From Reticulascus tulasneorum (taxonomy: Eukaryota > Ascomycota > Sordariomycetes > Glomerellales > Reticulascaceae), in assembly GCA_001557505.1 (NCBI GenBank), contig LSAX01000012.1:1240001-1304000 (forward strand): DNA of 64,000 bases. Reading direction: 5' to 3'. The translations under genes were made by a program, and so were the position numbers. Below the pieces are notes generated by a model that was not told the origin of the DNA, did no database searches, and saw only the letters and a program-made list of their open reading frames with translations. This document shows, piece after piece, positions 36,857 through 50,041 of this stretch. Within the stretch, counting starts at the first letter, position 1. Each line of letters opens with the position of its first letter.

Positions 36857-38835
36857 CGACAAACTTGTCTTATTTCTTTTTTACGATTTTTGGGATCTTA
36901 CCACGGAAGAAGAGCCCAGGTTCACTTTGGGAAACGGAAAGGAATATTTGCATTTAGGTTACTCAAAACGGTATATGGTCTGTAAATTAGGATTTGTGTC
37001 TTGGAATTCCTCTTCCATTTGCCCTTCTCATGGGGGTCCAGGCACCAGCGGTGTGGTGGCGGCAGGCTGTCTAGACTTTCGCCATTTTTGCAATTATGGG
37101 GACTTTAGAACTTGCTTCAAAGCTGGATTCGGGTCAAAACTGGGCATGTATTGGAGCAGGCGCTTGAAGTTGCAAATTTTGGGTGGTTACGGATGGCGCG
37201 GGCGGTTCACGCAAGGAAAAGGATGGTTCCAGGGATGCCTTGTTAGGACAATGGGACATATGGCGCCCCCCGGGTAGCAAACGAGCATGATCCCTTTTTT
37301 CCCCCGGTCAAAACACGTATTCGAGTTGAAATTCCACCTGTGTTCAAGGGACAACCTTGCCCGGCTGTGCAGTTGGGGTCTACGTGATGGGTGGTGTGCT
37401 TCTCATTCTTTCGGAGCCAGGAACTTGTGTTTCTTGCTTGCTCTCTCTACGAGAGTTTGCGGCGGGAAATGTTCACTCATCAGCAATCTGGATCATGACG
37501 AGAAGATCAAACTTTCCGACTTTGGACGAATACAGCCCGGGATGCCCGTATGTGGCGATTGAGTTCCGCCGAACCCGCAAATGTATGAATCACGAGTATG
37601 CGAGAATCTGGGCTGGGGAAGTGCTTGCGATTCTGCAACGCACCTGTCGCCTTGCTAGCAAATCTAGATCTCGGGATACTCCATATCTTCCACCTAGTCT
37701 ATGTACAAGCCGCCCCCACCCACCCACGGCCATTTCCCTTCTCGCAAGCATCGACAGATGTCACAAGGTTGTGCCGGGCTATCTACGGGAGGAAGGCTAG
37801 AGCCTCAAACAGCATCCCAAGCGCAGAGTTTCCACCGCATCCGCAAAGGTTGGACGGGCACACACAGCCAGGGGCAGGAGCCCCGAGTGATCTGCAATAC
37901 TATGTCCCACCAAAAGGTGAACCACCTGATCAAATGTCCATGCCAGATCTGTTGATCAGTTATGACGATGCTCGTTGCGTCCACCTCTCCAGAGAGTTAG
38001 GGGACTAATTGAAAATGTTTCAAAAGGGCAACCAGAGCGGATTGTAGATCATGATCTTAGCATCTGAGACCCACGAGGTGCCCGCGGCCAACCGTATAAT
38101 TACGCTCACGGGGAATGAAAAGGCCGAGTGAGGGCATCCCCACTTAGACTATCCCGCTCAACCTACCTTCCCCCTCGCACGGACCTGGCTGCCTCCTTGC
38201 TGTGTTTCTCAACGAATTGACCGCTAGATCGTCTGATGGAAGACGATGGGGAGGGGTGGTGGTGTGAAGCTTGTCCCAAACAACGAGCTGTGGATATGGT
38301 CATGCAGCTGGTGCAGCGAGTATCACGGTGAGTTCCCACTTTCTGCCAACTCTGGCCCCCGGTTCTGCCCTATACGAATCTCAATTTCCCAGATGGCATG
38401 CCCCAAGTGGGCTCAGGTGACGGAACTCTCCCCATCAGACCACCACCTCCTCCTGCACGCACTAGTAAACCTGGAATCGAAGAAAGTGGAGAGAGAGGAA
38501 GGAGGAGAAGGACGAGGAAGAAGAGAAAGAGAAGGCATGGAAGACGTAGGGAGCGGGGTGGCGGAGGGCAGCACCATGCCACGTCTGTCTGCCCGAGCCT
38601 CTGCACCACTCTTTAGCAGCGTGGATTGATTGTCCCAGATCTCGCCGTGTCCCCCCTCTCCAGCTATTCTAAGAGATGCATCGCTGCCCACCGCTGGAGA
38701 CAGGAATCCACACACGCCTGGGACCACACTTGGCGGTGGTAGCCCAACGCGTGCCGCCGGGTGTGTGTTTCGCAGCAAACAAGAGGAGGCGGCGCGGGTT
38801 GCGTTGAAAGTGTGCTCTTCTGCCTCAAGCCACCG

Positions 38836-38891
38836 CATCGCCGCCAGGCCCCCCAATCATTCACATCGCCGCCAGGCCCTCCAATCATTCA
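38836..38891. repeat. Tandem duplication of a 28-base unit
   Basis: Two adjacent copies, each beginning CATCGCCGCCAGGCCC and ending with CCAATCATTCA, with one mismatch (C or T). This is a recent-looking local duplication in non-coding DNA. Confidence 0.85.
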
Positions 38892-39330
38892 CACCCTACC
38901 CCGAACTTTGAACTGGGCACATGACATCGGGCCGTGGGAAGAACGCTGGGTGGTGAGGTCAAGGGCTCCGTTGGAAAGAAAAGGCTTGGAGTCCCCTTTT
39001 TGAAACAAAAACAACGAGAATAAAGCCGCCCGAGGAAGGGTGATGCATGCATGGCATGAGTTGGCGGAAGAAGCCGCGCATGTACATGCGAAATATATGC
39101 AATCGCGACAGCAAAAGACGGGTACGTAGTTGTTCAAGAGTATGTAGGTAGAAATAGTAATAAAAGTGCCAGACGGCGCGATGTGACAGAGACTAATAGC
39201 AATTGAAATCCATGCCCCTTTGAAACCTACCGTGGAGTCCTTGCTGAAAGCATCATCATCCCTTTCCACCGTTCCCGCACTTCGCATTTCATTAAACTTT
39301 GTAAAGTCTAATAATGATGCTTGCAGTTCA

Positions 39331-39364
39331 AAACACATACACGCGCACACAGACACACATACAC

Positions 39365-39400
<36 letters not shown>

Positions 39401-39402
39401 GC
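39331..39402. repeat. CA / CATA microsatellite
   Basis: About 70 bases of interrupted CA dinucleotides with a central block of (CATA) units, followed by roughly ten pure CA units. It is probably polymorphic between strains. The complementary strand gives a spurious Val/Cys/Tyr-rich open frame. Confidence 0.9.
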
Positions 39403-42400
39403 ACCAATAATCGCTCAATCAATGAGTGACACTCTTGTACTCACCAGCCCAGATATGCTTCTTTTGCCCCTTGATGCAAAATTGATTCTGGCATCTTCGA
39501 TCCGATAAGTCTCGAATGTTCGCGCAAGATTACGTGTTTTGGTGTGTGGCTGCCAGGCCATTGCCACGAGTCTCCCCGGTCTCTCTCTGTATTGCCTTAA
39601 TTGACTACTACGTACCTGGCTAATTAGTTAACTGCATGCTCGTTGCGAAGGAGGAGGACGTGACATTTTGGGTGCCGTTATGTGATTACATACATTTTGT
39701 ACTCACCCCCGAGAAACAAGGGGGGATGGCCGCGGATTGCCTGTTCTGGTAATCCCGCCGGCGACACTGCGGATCACCACCTCACACTAGTGCGAGAGGA
39801 CCCCTGGTTCGACATCCAATGCACGGTCGATCACGAATGCAGGGATGCCATGGTAGATGGGAACATCAAGGGTCTTGGCATATGTGCCGGGGGCAAAAGT
39901 CCCGACAGCAGCCAGATCGACTTTGGAGCCCAACGAAGGGGCAAGCCGTACGTGTACGTCGGCTGGGCCACGCAAAAGCTAATGGGCTGCGCAAGCAAGT
40001 CTCATCGCCCGGTTAGCTCCAGATTTGGTGAATGACCAGCAAATGTGGTACCTCATCCGTCATCCAACAATCAGGCTGCTGTAAGGATAGCGTCGATGGC
40101 TTCTTCACGTTGGGATTTCTGCAGGACCGCAGCCAACCAGAACTGCTGCCATTCATACTCTATATCTTGTGATACTGCCAAGCGGGCCGGCGTCCACCCT
40201 ACTACACCGCGAGATTGGATGCAGCAATGGGTTGGTAGGTGGTCACTGACCTCAGAAGCCGTTGGCAGTTCCAAATGCACTGCCAAACCTAATTATTCGC
40301 GGAGGCCAAATGATGACGTTATGGTGATGGCACGTACATGCTTGCACCGGGATGTGGCACACATTCGTTCCCGGGGCGCGATACTACCACGTATCGTATG
40401 TACGCCTCTTCTTCACTTCCACCGACTGCCGCAGTCCAGCCGCGAGCTGCGGGACCCCTTCTCATCTCAGACTCCGCCCTGTGCAGAACTCATCTCGTTT
40501 TCATGCTTCACTTACACCGGGATGTGGAACTATCCAGCTGAACTTCTGACAGTTATCGTCTTTCTAGCACCCTACGCGTTTTCCGCCCCTCCGCACTCCC
40601 GGCGCCGCCTCGAATCTAACGCCGCTCCGCTCAGCCCTGAAACCTGTTTCTCTCCCCGGCAGCAGGCTCCTGTTGGCTCTCTCGAACGCTCACCAGCTTG
40701 CCACGACAGCAATCTGTGGGCCGGGGAAGAATCCGGGTCTGGCAAGTAGCTTCGTTGTAACCGGTACAAAAGGAGGACCACATGACACACTTGCGCAGCG
40801 GAGGTCTCAACGGTGAGTGTTCAGAGACCCGGTTTATACTTTCGCTCTGGTGGGCCAGGTTCAATGCTTGCTTGGCGGGTGGTCTCTGACCTCCCCTCTT
40901 TCCATCCACCCGGCCGTCCGTGATCTTCCGCTATTGCCGTCTGGCTCCCGGACTGGTGCTGCATTTAACGGCTGTAACCAACCAATCCTTGCTGGCGTCT
41001 GGCCATTATTGACTGTTGCTAGCAGATCTGGCCAGGTCCGATCTTCTCGACATTAGCACTAGTCTCTCCTTGGAGGTCTTCAGCCCTCTAATTAGTTCGG
41101 CTCTCAAGCTGCTCTAAAGCTCTACTGTACAAGGTACATACCAGCAATCTCGCTGCTCAAATCCGCTAGCAAGTAGTTCGGTTGTGCGTAACTTTGGCGT
41201 GTGTGCAGCTACTACGTATGCGTGCCGTCGGACTTCGTTCCGTGACCGGATTACAATCCGAAGGTTTTAGTACGTTCTTGGCCGCCACCACCCCCAGCCA
41301 GTCACGTCTCTAGCATAGTAGGCCACCATTTAAAGTCGTGCATTCTTCAAAGCGCACAGGTCGATTGGGTGCCCCAATCGACGCTGGAAATTGCTTCTCT
41401 TTGTCTCTGAGCCTGTGCGCCTCCCCCTTTCCCCTCCCCCCCGTTCCCCTTCCCCATGCTGCAGCCAGTGCAAGAATAGAGACATGGCTGGCTGATTGGA
41501 GGCGTCAGCATGCAAGACATCCTGTCAAGTGGCTGAAGCCACGATAGCTGGATGTGGTAACAGACCCGGTCCCGATACCACGGAGCAGGGTTTTGAGTAA
41601 CATTCCCGCCTCGATCGCAGCGCCTCGACTGGCCAAAATGAGGTCCTTTAGGCGCCATGCACGCACACCAGGCACCTGCTAGACCCCGGGCCGATTATTG
41701 ATTGCAAAGTACGGATTATCGATTTTCTATAGGATAAGGCCCGTCCCTAATCAAGGCGGCCTGCCACACTGGGACTAATAGCGAATAGCATCGGTTTCGT
41801 TCAAAGTGATCACCGCAACTACTCAGAAGTGATGCTGAACCCAAGCGTCAAAACGTGAACCAGATGAAGCCCCGAATGTGTAGCTTGCATGGGCTCTTTT
41901 GCTCTTGGCCTTGGTATGCATCTCTGTGGATTCCCAACAGCCCTCACCCGAGGCTCCACCTAGCTCCAATTCACTCTAGAATGTTGGCCGTCCGTTCGTT
42001 CTAGAGAACAGCTGCGCCTCCCCTTCATCCGTCCAAGTACAACATTCGGCCTTGTACTACGATTTAGAACCACTGTCGTGTTTATCACTTTTAGCGTGGA
42101 AAATTAGAACTTGTGGGGAGGCCTGCGGTAGGGTTCATCTCGATGCTCGACTGCGGATGCAGGGCTTGAATAGCTTGGGTAGTCCGGATGGTCTCACCGG
42201 TTCTTCGGTCTCGGTTTGGCCAGCGGCCAGCTAGAGGCAACCTCAGCTGCCGACGAGGGGCTGCAGTCGTCATGAACGAGGCTGTGTAACGATATCTTCA
42301 GCATGCCTTCCCCGGCTTGTAACGCCAGGCCGATGAGATCCCGAACATGGCTACTGATCAAGCCTGTCACCTGCTAATCTTGGCGAGGATCCAGAGCTGA

Positions 42401-44123
42401 CTTGGCATACGGGCGGCGCCTCCTTGTCGTCCTCCTTCCGAGAATTTTGTCACATATCCGCGACCTTTGGTGGTACTTCACGAATCCCGCGCAAGACACC
42501 ATGCCGAAGGTTGTCCGCGCCATTCCCCACCGTCTAGTGTGCCCTTTTCGTGCCGCCAGGGGCTCACCTAGCAGAGTGGACTTGCAGCGAGCTAACAGAG
42601 GCATCCCAGCATATGGGTGCTAAGGGGAACTTGAGTGGGACACCGTTGAGACGATGATCATCCTCCTCGCCAAGTGGATTGCTGTTGGTTTTCATTGCAA
42701 AGAAATGCTGGGCTAATTACCCAACATCTCGGTGTCCTATTGGGCTAGTGATAAAGCCGATGCTACCGAGAATCCAAGATGAATATATCGCGCCCTGCAT
42801 TGTATACCTCGTAGGAAGTTCAGTCAATGTACCTGCGAGTTTATCATGCCGTTCGATGCATGGATGGATATCCCAGTCCATGTCCTGCTGGGTGCTCTGC
42901 GGAGAATGGTTGATGTTGGCCATCCCGGGGGATACTCGTTACTCCTTGCGTGTTCGGAAGCTTTTCCTTTCAACTGCTGTTCGGCCAAGGATGGAGTTAT
43001 CGGGCGAGGGAGTGCCCATTTATCATGTCACCCAGGACCGACGTCGACTTCAACTGTCGTTCCCTCACCTTACTCCAGTTTGACATCTTCCACTAGTTAA
43101 CCTCGCTTTGTTTTTGATCCCGAGCTTCCCGAGGCCGATGGTTGAGCATACCCATCGTGCCCCTGAAATACTGGGTGAGAGTGGGTTGGACACAAGAGAG
43201 AAAATAACTCAAAGAGATTCAGCACTGAGCGAAACTTACTACCGGTGGTAATCATATTATAACCCACCGCCCGCAAGCGAAGAGCCATGTGCTGCTCATC
43301 TTGGAATCAAGATGATGCATCGTGCCCCAGCTCAGTCCGCTTCACACTGATGATGAGTTCGTAGGGCCAGCAGCGACACTTATTCGACGAAGGGTCCAGC
43401 GACGCCGGGGTAAGTCAACTCAAGCCAGTGTCGCCGAAACCACGGAATATTATCGGATGCTGCTGGATATATTTTAGCCAGATCTCCGGTCATTCATCGG
43501 CTTGAGTCCGGACATAGTATGGGCTTACTATGGGGCTTTCGTTAAGCAGATGTGTCTACTCCTGGGCTAGCATGCTGCGTACGGACCTTAGCAGACGGAA
43601 TGTCGGGACGTTGTTCAGAACCATCAAGACCAGCAATTGGTCAATGGGTGGCTCGGTGCTCGACCGCGCTCGATGATGGTTGGTTCAAGCAGACTGCTAT
43701 GCCCCAGCATCACCCGCAATGTGAGGGGGAATGGCCATCATACGTGGGGTTATGATGCAAGTCAATCCCGTGTTTTGTCTTGGGCACATTCGGGCTTCGT
43801 TTGCGGGGTACATGATGCTCTATCGGTCGTGTGCCCAGTGCAGCGCCTTGCCCTGTCAGTGTCGTGGGTAGCCTCACGGATGCCGAAATGCTCGCCTGTG
43901 TGCAGGAACTATTTTTGACCAAATGAATCTGTCGGGTTAAGGAGTAGTACTTAAGCTGTATGCACTCAGGAATTGCTCCAGTGTTCTCCGAGTCTCTTCC
44001 TTTTCCTCCCACTCTCTCATCCTCCCCTCTTCTGTGAATCCCCTGACCTCTCTTGTGGTCGAACCGTGTTCCTCTCCTTGCATATGCCCCGTGAGCATTA
44101 GAGTTAGATCAAGACAATCAGAA

Positions 44124-46745
44124 TGGCGGATATCAACGTAGAAGAGCTGCTGAAGAAGCTGACGGTCGGCGAGAAGGTAGACTTGCTTGCAGGTGAGAAA
44201 TTTGGTGTTCCACGTCAGCAGCCCGCAACCCAGGAAGTTAATTTTCGATCCTAGGTATTGATTTCTGGCATACAAAGGCCTTGCCTCAGCATGGAATACC
44301 GTCCATCCGCCTGAGCGATGGTCCCAATGGAGTCCGAGGCACCAAGTTCTTCAACGGCATCAAAGCCGCCTGCTTTCCCTGCGGGACGGCGCTGGGTTCC
44401 ACATTCAATCTTCCCCTGCTTGAGGAGGCAGGCAAGAAAATGGGCGAAGAGGCCAAGATCAAGGGCGCCCATTGCATCTTGGGGCCCACCATCAACATGC
44501 AGCGATCTCCCCTCGGAGGTAGGGGCTTCGAATCTATCAGCGAGGATCCAATTCTCGCGGGCCTCGGGGCCGCTTCGCTGGTCAATGGTATCCAGAGCAC
44601 TGGTATCCAGGCGACAATCAAGCATTTCGTCTGCAACGACCAGGAACACAAGCGAAACGAAGTGCAGAGCATTCTGACCGACCGGGCGCTACGAGAAATC
44701 TATTGCCTGCCCTTCCAACTTGTTGTGCGAGACTCCCAGCCCGGTTCTTTCATGACCTCGTACAATGGTGTGAACAACACCTATTGTAGCGAGAACCCAG
44801 ACTTGCTCGACAAGGTCCTCCGCAAGGAGTGGGGCTGGGATGGTTTGGTTATGAGCGACTGGTACGGAACCTATACCACCACTGCTGCTGCTCTCGCGGG
44901 CCTCGACCTTGAAATGCCGGGGCCGACGCGTTTCCGAGGCGACCTGTTGAAGTTCAGTGTATCCACGGGCAAAGTACCGGAGCATGTTTTAGACGAAAGA
45001 GCCCGAGCCATGCTAAAATTCATCAAAAAGTGCGTGGCGACGGGCATCCCCGAGAATGCCCCCGAGGGTACGGGTGATACCCCTGAGACCGCAGAGCTGC
45101 TGAGACGGATTGGTGGTGAGAGTATCGTCTTGTTGAAGAACGACAAGGGTGTCCTGCCATTAAAAAAGGACAAGAAGGTGAGGATCTCTCTCTGAATGTC
45201 GGACAGATCTTGAATCTAACAGAATCGTACCAGACCGTTGTCATCGGACCTAACGCAAAGATCGCTACCTATCACGGTGGCGGCTCGGCCGCTCTGGCAG
45301 CTTACTATGCCGTCACACCGTTCGAAGGCATTAGCAGCAAGCTTGGCTCTTCTCCCTCTTACACCGAAGGCGCATATTCACATAAACTCCTCCCTCTCCT
45401 CGGCAACGTCCTCAAGACCGCATCCGGCGAACCAGGCATGACGATGAGGGCCTATAACGAGCCACCCAGTGTTTCCGTCCGCGAATGCACAGATGAGGTG
45501 GTCTTGACAAAGACCGATCTCAACCTGGTAGACTACTACAACACCAAGCTGAAGGACCCTTTGTGGTACGCTGATTTCGAGGGCTCATTTATCGCTGAAG
45601 AAGACTGCACTTACGAGCTCGGCCTCATTGTGTGCGGTACGGCAAAGCTGTTTGTTAACGGCGAACTCATCGTCGACAACGAAACCACGCAGCGTCAAGG
45701 CGATGCGTTCTTCGGCACAGGGACGGTTGAAGAGAAGGGGCGGGTGGAGCTGAAGAAGGGTGAGAAGTACGACTTCAAGGTGGAATTCGTATCCGCGCCT
45801 GCGTCCAAGCTGGGAGGAGGAGCTGTGATCTTCGGCGCCGGAGCTCTCCGTATCGGTGGCTGCAAAGTGCTCGATGACAAGGCCGAGGTTTCCAAAGCTG
45901 CTGCCCTAGCCAAAGACGCCGACCAGGTCATTATCTGCTCTGGCTTGAACGCCGACTGGGAAACCGAGGGCCACGATCGAGCAAGCATGGACCTTCCGGG
46001 ATACCTCAACGAGTTGATCTCCGCCGTTGCAGCTGCGAACCCGAACACAGTCGTAGTGAACCAATCCGGCACACCGGTGAGCATGCCGTGGATCAACGAC
46101 GTCGCAGCTGTAGTCCAAGCCTGGTATGGTGGTAACGAGACGGGCAACGCCATCGCCGATGTCCTCTTCGGCGACGTGAACCCCTCCGGAAAACTCAGTC
46201 TCAGCTTCCCCGAGCGAGTACAGGATAACCCGGCCTATCTCAACTACCGTTCCGAGGGCGGCCGCACCCTGTATGGTGAAGATGTCTACATCGGTTATCG
46301 ATACTACGAGTATATCGACCGCAAGGTCCTCTTCCCCTTCGGCCACGGCCTCAGCTATACACAATTCCACTTCTCGGACCTGGCTGTCACGGACAAGGAC
46401 GGCAAGCTCACTGTTGAAGTCACGGTGAAGAACACGGGCAGTGTGAAGGGTGCAGAGGTCGTGCAGGTGTATGTCGCGCCGAAGCAGGAGGCAAAGATCA
46501 ACCGCCCGTTCAAGGAGCTGAAGGGCTTCGCTAAGGTAGAGCTTGGTCCTGGCGAGAGCAAAAAGGCGACGGTGGATGTGGAGACGAAGTATGCCGCAAG
46601 CTACTGGGACGAGGTCAGGAAGCAGTGGTGTGTAGAGTCAGGGGAGTATGAGGTTATTGTTAGCGATAGTAGTGCAATCAAGGAGGAGAAGGTTGTAAAG
46701 GGGACATTTAGCGTTGGGGAGACTTTCTGGTGGTCCGGATTATAA
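44124..46745 (+). CDS. bglI: Intracellular GH3 beta-glucosidase with PA14 insertion
   Basis: Three exons: 44124-44193, 44255-45177 and 45234-46745; 834 aa. There is no signal peptide. The N-terminal GH3 domain has KHFVCNDQE and the nucleophile motif GLVMSDWYG, with Asp225. After a second alpha/beta domain with [10 protein letters not shown], a PA14 domain lies at about 400-545 ([20 protein letters not shown]). The GH3 C-terminal domain and a fibronectin-III-like end follow. Length and layout match the Aspergillus BglI-type enzymes of about 838 aa. These hydrolyse terminal beta-D-glucose from cellobiose and aryl or other glucosides. The lack of a signal peptide points to use of imported disaccharides or internal glucosides. 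It ends 261 bases from the convergent DUF2306 gene. The gene symbol is by resemblance only. Confidence 0.93.
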
Positions 46746-47006
46746 GTTAGATTTTAGATACATCTTTAGTAGACCTAACTCCATGTACGGACGGAAAAAA
46801 TGAAGATCTAACTGGCAGCTCTGGCCAACAAGCAAGCTCTGCCAAATATACAAGACACCTAATGCATGATTCCGTCGTCCTCTATACTTCCCATGTCTAC
46901 ATATCTATCTGCCTGGGAACACGATTGAAGTTTCGTCACCATCAAGTCCAATCTGGTTGGTAGTTTCCCGCATCTTCACAACTACCTTCGTAAGACAACC
47001 CGCTAC

Positions 47007-48265
47007 TCAAAGAGAACGGGAGCTGGTAGAGGTACTCCCAACGCGACCATCGACCTCTTTCGTTTCATCACCCAAGCTCTCAGCCACACGAAGATTGGGG
47101 TCGCTCTCGTTTGGTGGAAGCCACGGCTCTGCATCTCCAAAACGCTGGACAGTCAGGCCAGCATTGCCGGGGTTCTTCATGCCTGCTTCGAGCTGACGCT
47201 GGTACGAGATTCTTCGCAGCCGCTCTGCCTCTACAGGAGTGAGCTGGAGCTACATTAATGCGTGATTAGCGAAGAGCGTATTGACCATCACTACGGGGGA
47301 AAGGGGTGGCGCTTACATATATTTCGACGCCGATGGCATGGATTGCCAGACCGAGCCATGCGGCTGCTCCGAAGACAGAGGTGAACGCTACTGCGATTTC
47401 GCTCAGGTTTTGGCCTTCAACGTTCGCGTGTATGAGAATGCGTTGTTTAGGGTTCGCTCCAGAGTAAAATGCGGTGCAGGCTGGAAAGAGCTCCTCGACG
47501 GCCGTCTGGTTAAACTCGTACATATAGTCCAGTACCGAGCATTCCTTGCCTTCGTAGTAATCTGATCCAGCGCCCATGGCCATCTGGGTGACAATATCGG
47601 TGATGAGGCGCATAGTTACGATGAAGCCAGACTAACGATACCCCCAAATTAGCAACTTATACAGCTGGTGGGATGGAAGTGGATGCAAAGGTTTCTCTCA
47701 CATAGACAAATGCTCGAATCATCCATGCCCGATGCTGCTCAATCTGCAGCATTTTGATGTTGTAGTAGGCAATGCCGAGGGCAACGAGGAACATGATTGT
47801 TCCGAGGCCGGTCACGATTTGTGTGTGGATGGCGCCGCCGAAGACGTTGCGGGCAATCATGAAAAGCCCAGCACATCCGACTAGGGACAAGACGATGATG
47901 AGATACCCATTGATGCGGTGGAACAGCAACAACTTGTGCCGTATGACCGGCACGAACTGGAAGCAGACCAGAATCCCGACTGGTAGGAAGCCGGCGAGAT
48001 GCATCAGAATACCAGCTCGCCCGACGCCCCCCTTGTAGAAGTGGCACTCGCCTGGCAAGGCACTGTTTCCATCGGAGGGGATACGGCTGCAGTAGACGTT
48101 GTCGAAGCTGAGGTACATCAAGCGCGAGAGGGAGAAGCCCATCAGGGCTCCGGCCATGATAAACCATAGTACAAAGTTGTAGCCCTTCTGGAAGCCGATG
48201 GGATTGTACACCTTGCGGACAATGGCGACGAACTTGTTACGGGGGGGTCTCGTGGGAGTAGCCAT
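47007..48265 (-). CDS. DUF2306-family multipass membrane protein
   Basis: Three exons on the minus strand: 48265-47702, 47631-47317 and 47249-47007; 373 aa, with phase-0 introns (donors GTGAGA and GTAAGC). Six or more hydrophobic segments can be seen, starting near residue 24 (YNFVLWFIMAGALMGFSL). His-rich positions flank helices, as in HRINGYLIIVLSLVG and QHRAWMIRAFVY, which is the DUF2306 pattern. The last exon is a hydrophilic cytoplasmic tail. Function of the family is unknown; conserved histidines suggest heme or metal binding, an inference only. I chose the ATG at 48265; the frame extends upstream but only from a non-ATG codon. It is convergent with the beta-glucosidase. Confidence 0.88.
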
Positions 48266-49648
48266 AACGACTGAGGTTGTTGCAAGCCAGGAGAGATCGT
48301 GCCAGGCTCTTCGAGAGGTAGTTACAGATCCGATGTACTGATCCAGCAGCTTGCACGGCCGAAGTGGCACAAGAGAAAGGAAGTAGCTCGATATATATCC
48401 CCAATCCTCATCACACTGCGCCTTTCCGACCCAGACCGAGCCGAAGGTTGGGTCTTCGGAGAGGCAATCATATTCTCGTCTTCATTTGTAACGCAGACTC
48501 GCTGATTCGACAACAGCACAGGCATACAATGCCTTGCCGCCACTCTCTACATGATGCTGCTGCGAGGAATCAAACAATTCACATCGCACGTTGCAGTAGG
48601 ATTGTCCCAGCATTTTCGCGGCACTACATAGTAGTAAGAGATATATGTTGTGTCTCTTGGTGACTCTACACATGGCAGAGGACACCCGTAGAAGCAGCCA
48701 ATCCTATGAGATGGTAACGGGAATAATCTGCACGTTGGTAACATGTGGCTGGGTGTCTTGATGCAGCCACCGTTTGCGCAGGCTGCATGAATCAGCGGGG
48801 ACCGGCGCCGCGAATTGACGGAAGATTCAAGCATGATAAACAGATTAGCTTCACTATCTCGGGGGATAGAGTTCGAACAAGGAAGATGGGTTCAATCTTG
48901 CAAACGACCTCGCTTGGTACAATGATACATTTCGGAACGGATCCAAGGCGGGTCAGTGGCACAGATAAATGCAGGCCTCCTCCGTCTATATCGGCGCTAT
49001 TTGTTTTATATCGGCTCGTGGCTCCGCCGTATCAGGCCGCCCAAGTGAAGACCTTGGTTAGTAACCCAAAAAAATCCAAATACGCAATGCCAGGTCAATC
49101 ATATTGACTGAATAGGAAGAGAAAGGGCCCGTGATTTGTTCGTAGAGGCACAGCAACCGACTGATTCCGGCTCAATGCTACGCTCAACCTTGAAAATTCA
49201 GTGTAGCACTCGCCACAGATTTGGTTCTGTATGTCTGGCCACTTGCTACGCCTCGGGGTCGTGATGTCCTATTATTTTCAGAATACGACCTAAGTAGAGA
49301 GCGAAGCCAGCCTCCGTAACATAGACCCGATATTTCAGCTACACCGACAGACGGACCCTACGTCTGAACAACCGACCTGGTTATTTTATGGCATGTTACG
49401 AAAACAGTGAGGGAAAGGCAGACTATTGGTATTGAGCAACCAGAGTCTTGCGGTATGGATGGAGTATCGTGCCACTCTGATGAAGGTGAGTGCCGAATTG
49501 CGAGAAAGAGGCCAACCTGGCCCGTCGCACCGCCTGAACTGATGTTGTGTAGATCTAATACATCTCAACGAGAGCGTTGCAAAATATACTGCATTAAGAT
49601 GAACTCTCGCAACTGTTCATTTGCCGCTGCCTTTCCGTCTTGCAGCTC
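48266..49648. other. Intergenic, no gene seen
   Basis: It contains the upstream region of the DUF2306 gene and the 3' flank of the SnoaL-like gene. Open frames are short and without domains. Confidence 0.5.
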
Positions 49649-50041
49649 CTACGTAGGCACGACCCTTACTGATTCCTCATAAAAATTGGCCTTCCCGTCT
49701 CCGTTCAAGCCCCCAAGCCAAAGCCCATCCGTGGTCGTCACGGCGCCGTCTTTCCTGTAGGCCTTTGCGGCGTGCTTTCCCGCCCAAAGAGTCCCATCCC
49801 GTAGGTAGTGAATGACATTGAGCTCCACCTTGGACGACATCTCCCGCACGCCGCGGAGGTGGCTGGTGAGACCAGCGTAGTCGAATGACCGGCCGTTGAT
49901 TACAATTGCGCATTCAGGAGCCCATACTGCCGCTAGGGCATCATCGAACTCCTCATTCGGGCAATTGAAGATTCGGTTCATTGCTTTTTCATATGCTTCT
50001 TTGCTGGCAAAGACTGGGTTGGTCTTGTGTAACTGGGTCAT
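49649..50041 (-). CDS. SnoaL-like (NTF2-fold) small protein
   Basis: One intronless frame of 130 aa from ATG at 50041. The pattern of an N-terminal helix pair (SKEAYEKAMNRIFNCPNE), strands (AVWAPECAIVINGRSFDYAG) and the closing strand stretch (HYLRDGTLWAGKHAAKAY) fits the SnoaL-like/NTF2 fold. Members include polyketide cyclases, isomerases and many uncharacterised small enzymes. Without a clear catalytic His/Asp pair, I do not assign a reaction. The frame extends 31 codons upstream to another ATG at 50134; I prefer the internal start because the extension does not fit the fold, but it cannot be excluded. The neighbour Fta4 is divergent, 614 bases away. Confidence 0.72.
   Translation of the reverse strand: MTQLHKTNPVFASKEAYEKAMNRIFNCPNEEFDDALAAVWAPECAIVINGRSFDYAGLTSHLRGVREMSSKVELNVIHYLRDGTLWAGKHAAKAYRKDGAVTTTDGLWLGGLNGDGKANFYEESVRVVPT

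Larger units (their letters stand above)
36857..44123. other. Long 7.3-kb gene-poor interval
   Basis: The largest gap in the window. Open frames are short, without domains or convincing splice partners. It holds a 28-base tandem duplication, a CA/CATA microsatellite and, on the minus strand around 39787-40286, short stretches with coding-like codon use. No transposon ends or inverted terminal repeats were recognised. The right end is the beta-glucosidase promoter. Confidence 0.5.

Noticed and set aside
38889..39422. 177-codon minus-strand open frame with Val/Cys/Tyr repeats
   Set aside because: Produced by the CA microsatellite read on the complementary strand.
39795..39830. GGTTCGA-like box suggestive of a tRNA
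   Set aside because: Flanking bases do not form a T-arm and no D-arm or acceptor stem could be paired.
40045..40749. 234-codon plus-strand open frame in the gene-poor block
   Set aside because: Opens at GTG, has Cys/Ser/Arg-rich random composition and no domain.
48266..48370. N-terminal extension of the DUF2306 protein
   Set aside because: Opens at a non-ATG codon; the internal ATG at 48265 precedes the conserved start of the protein.
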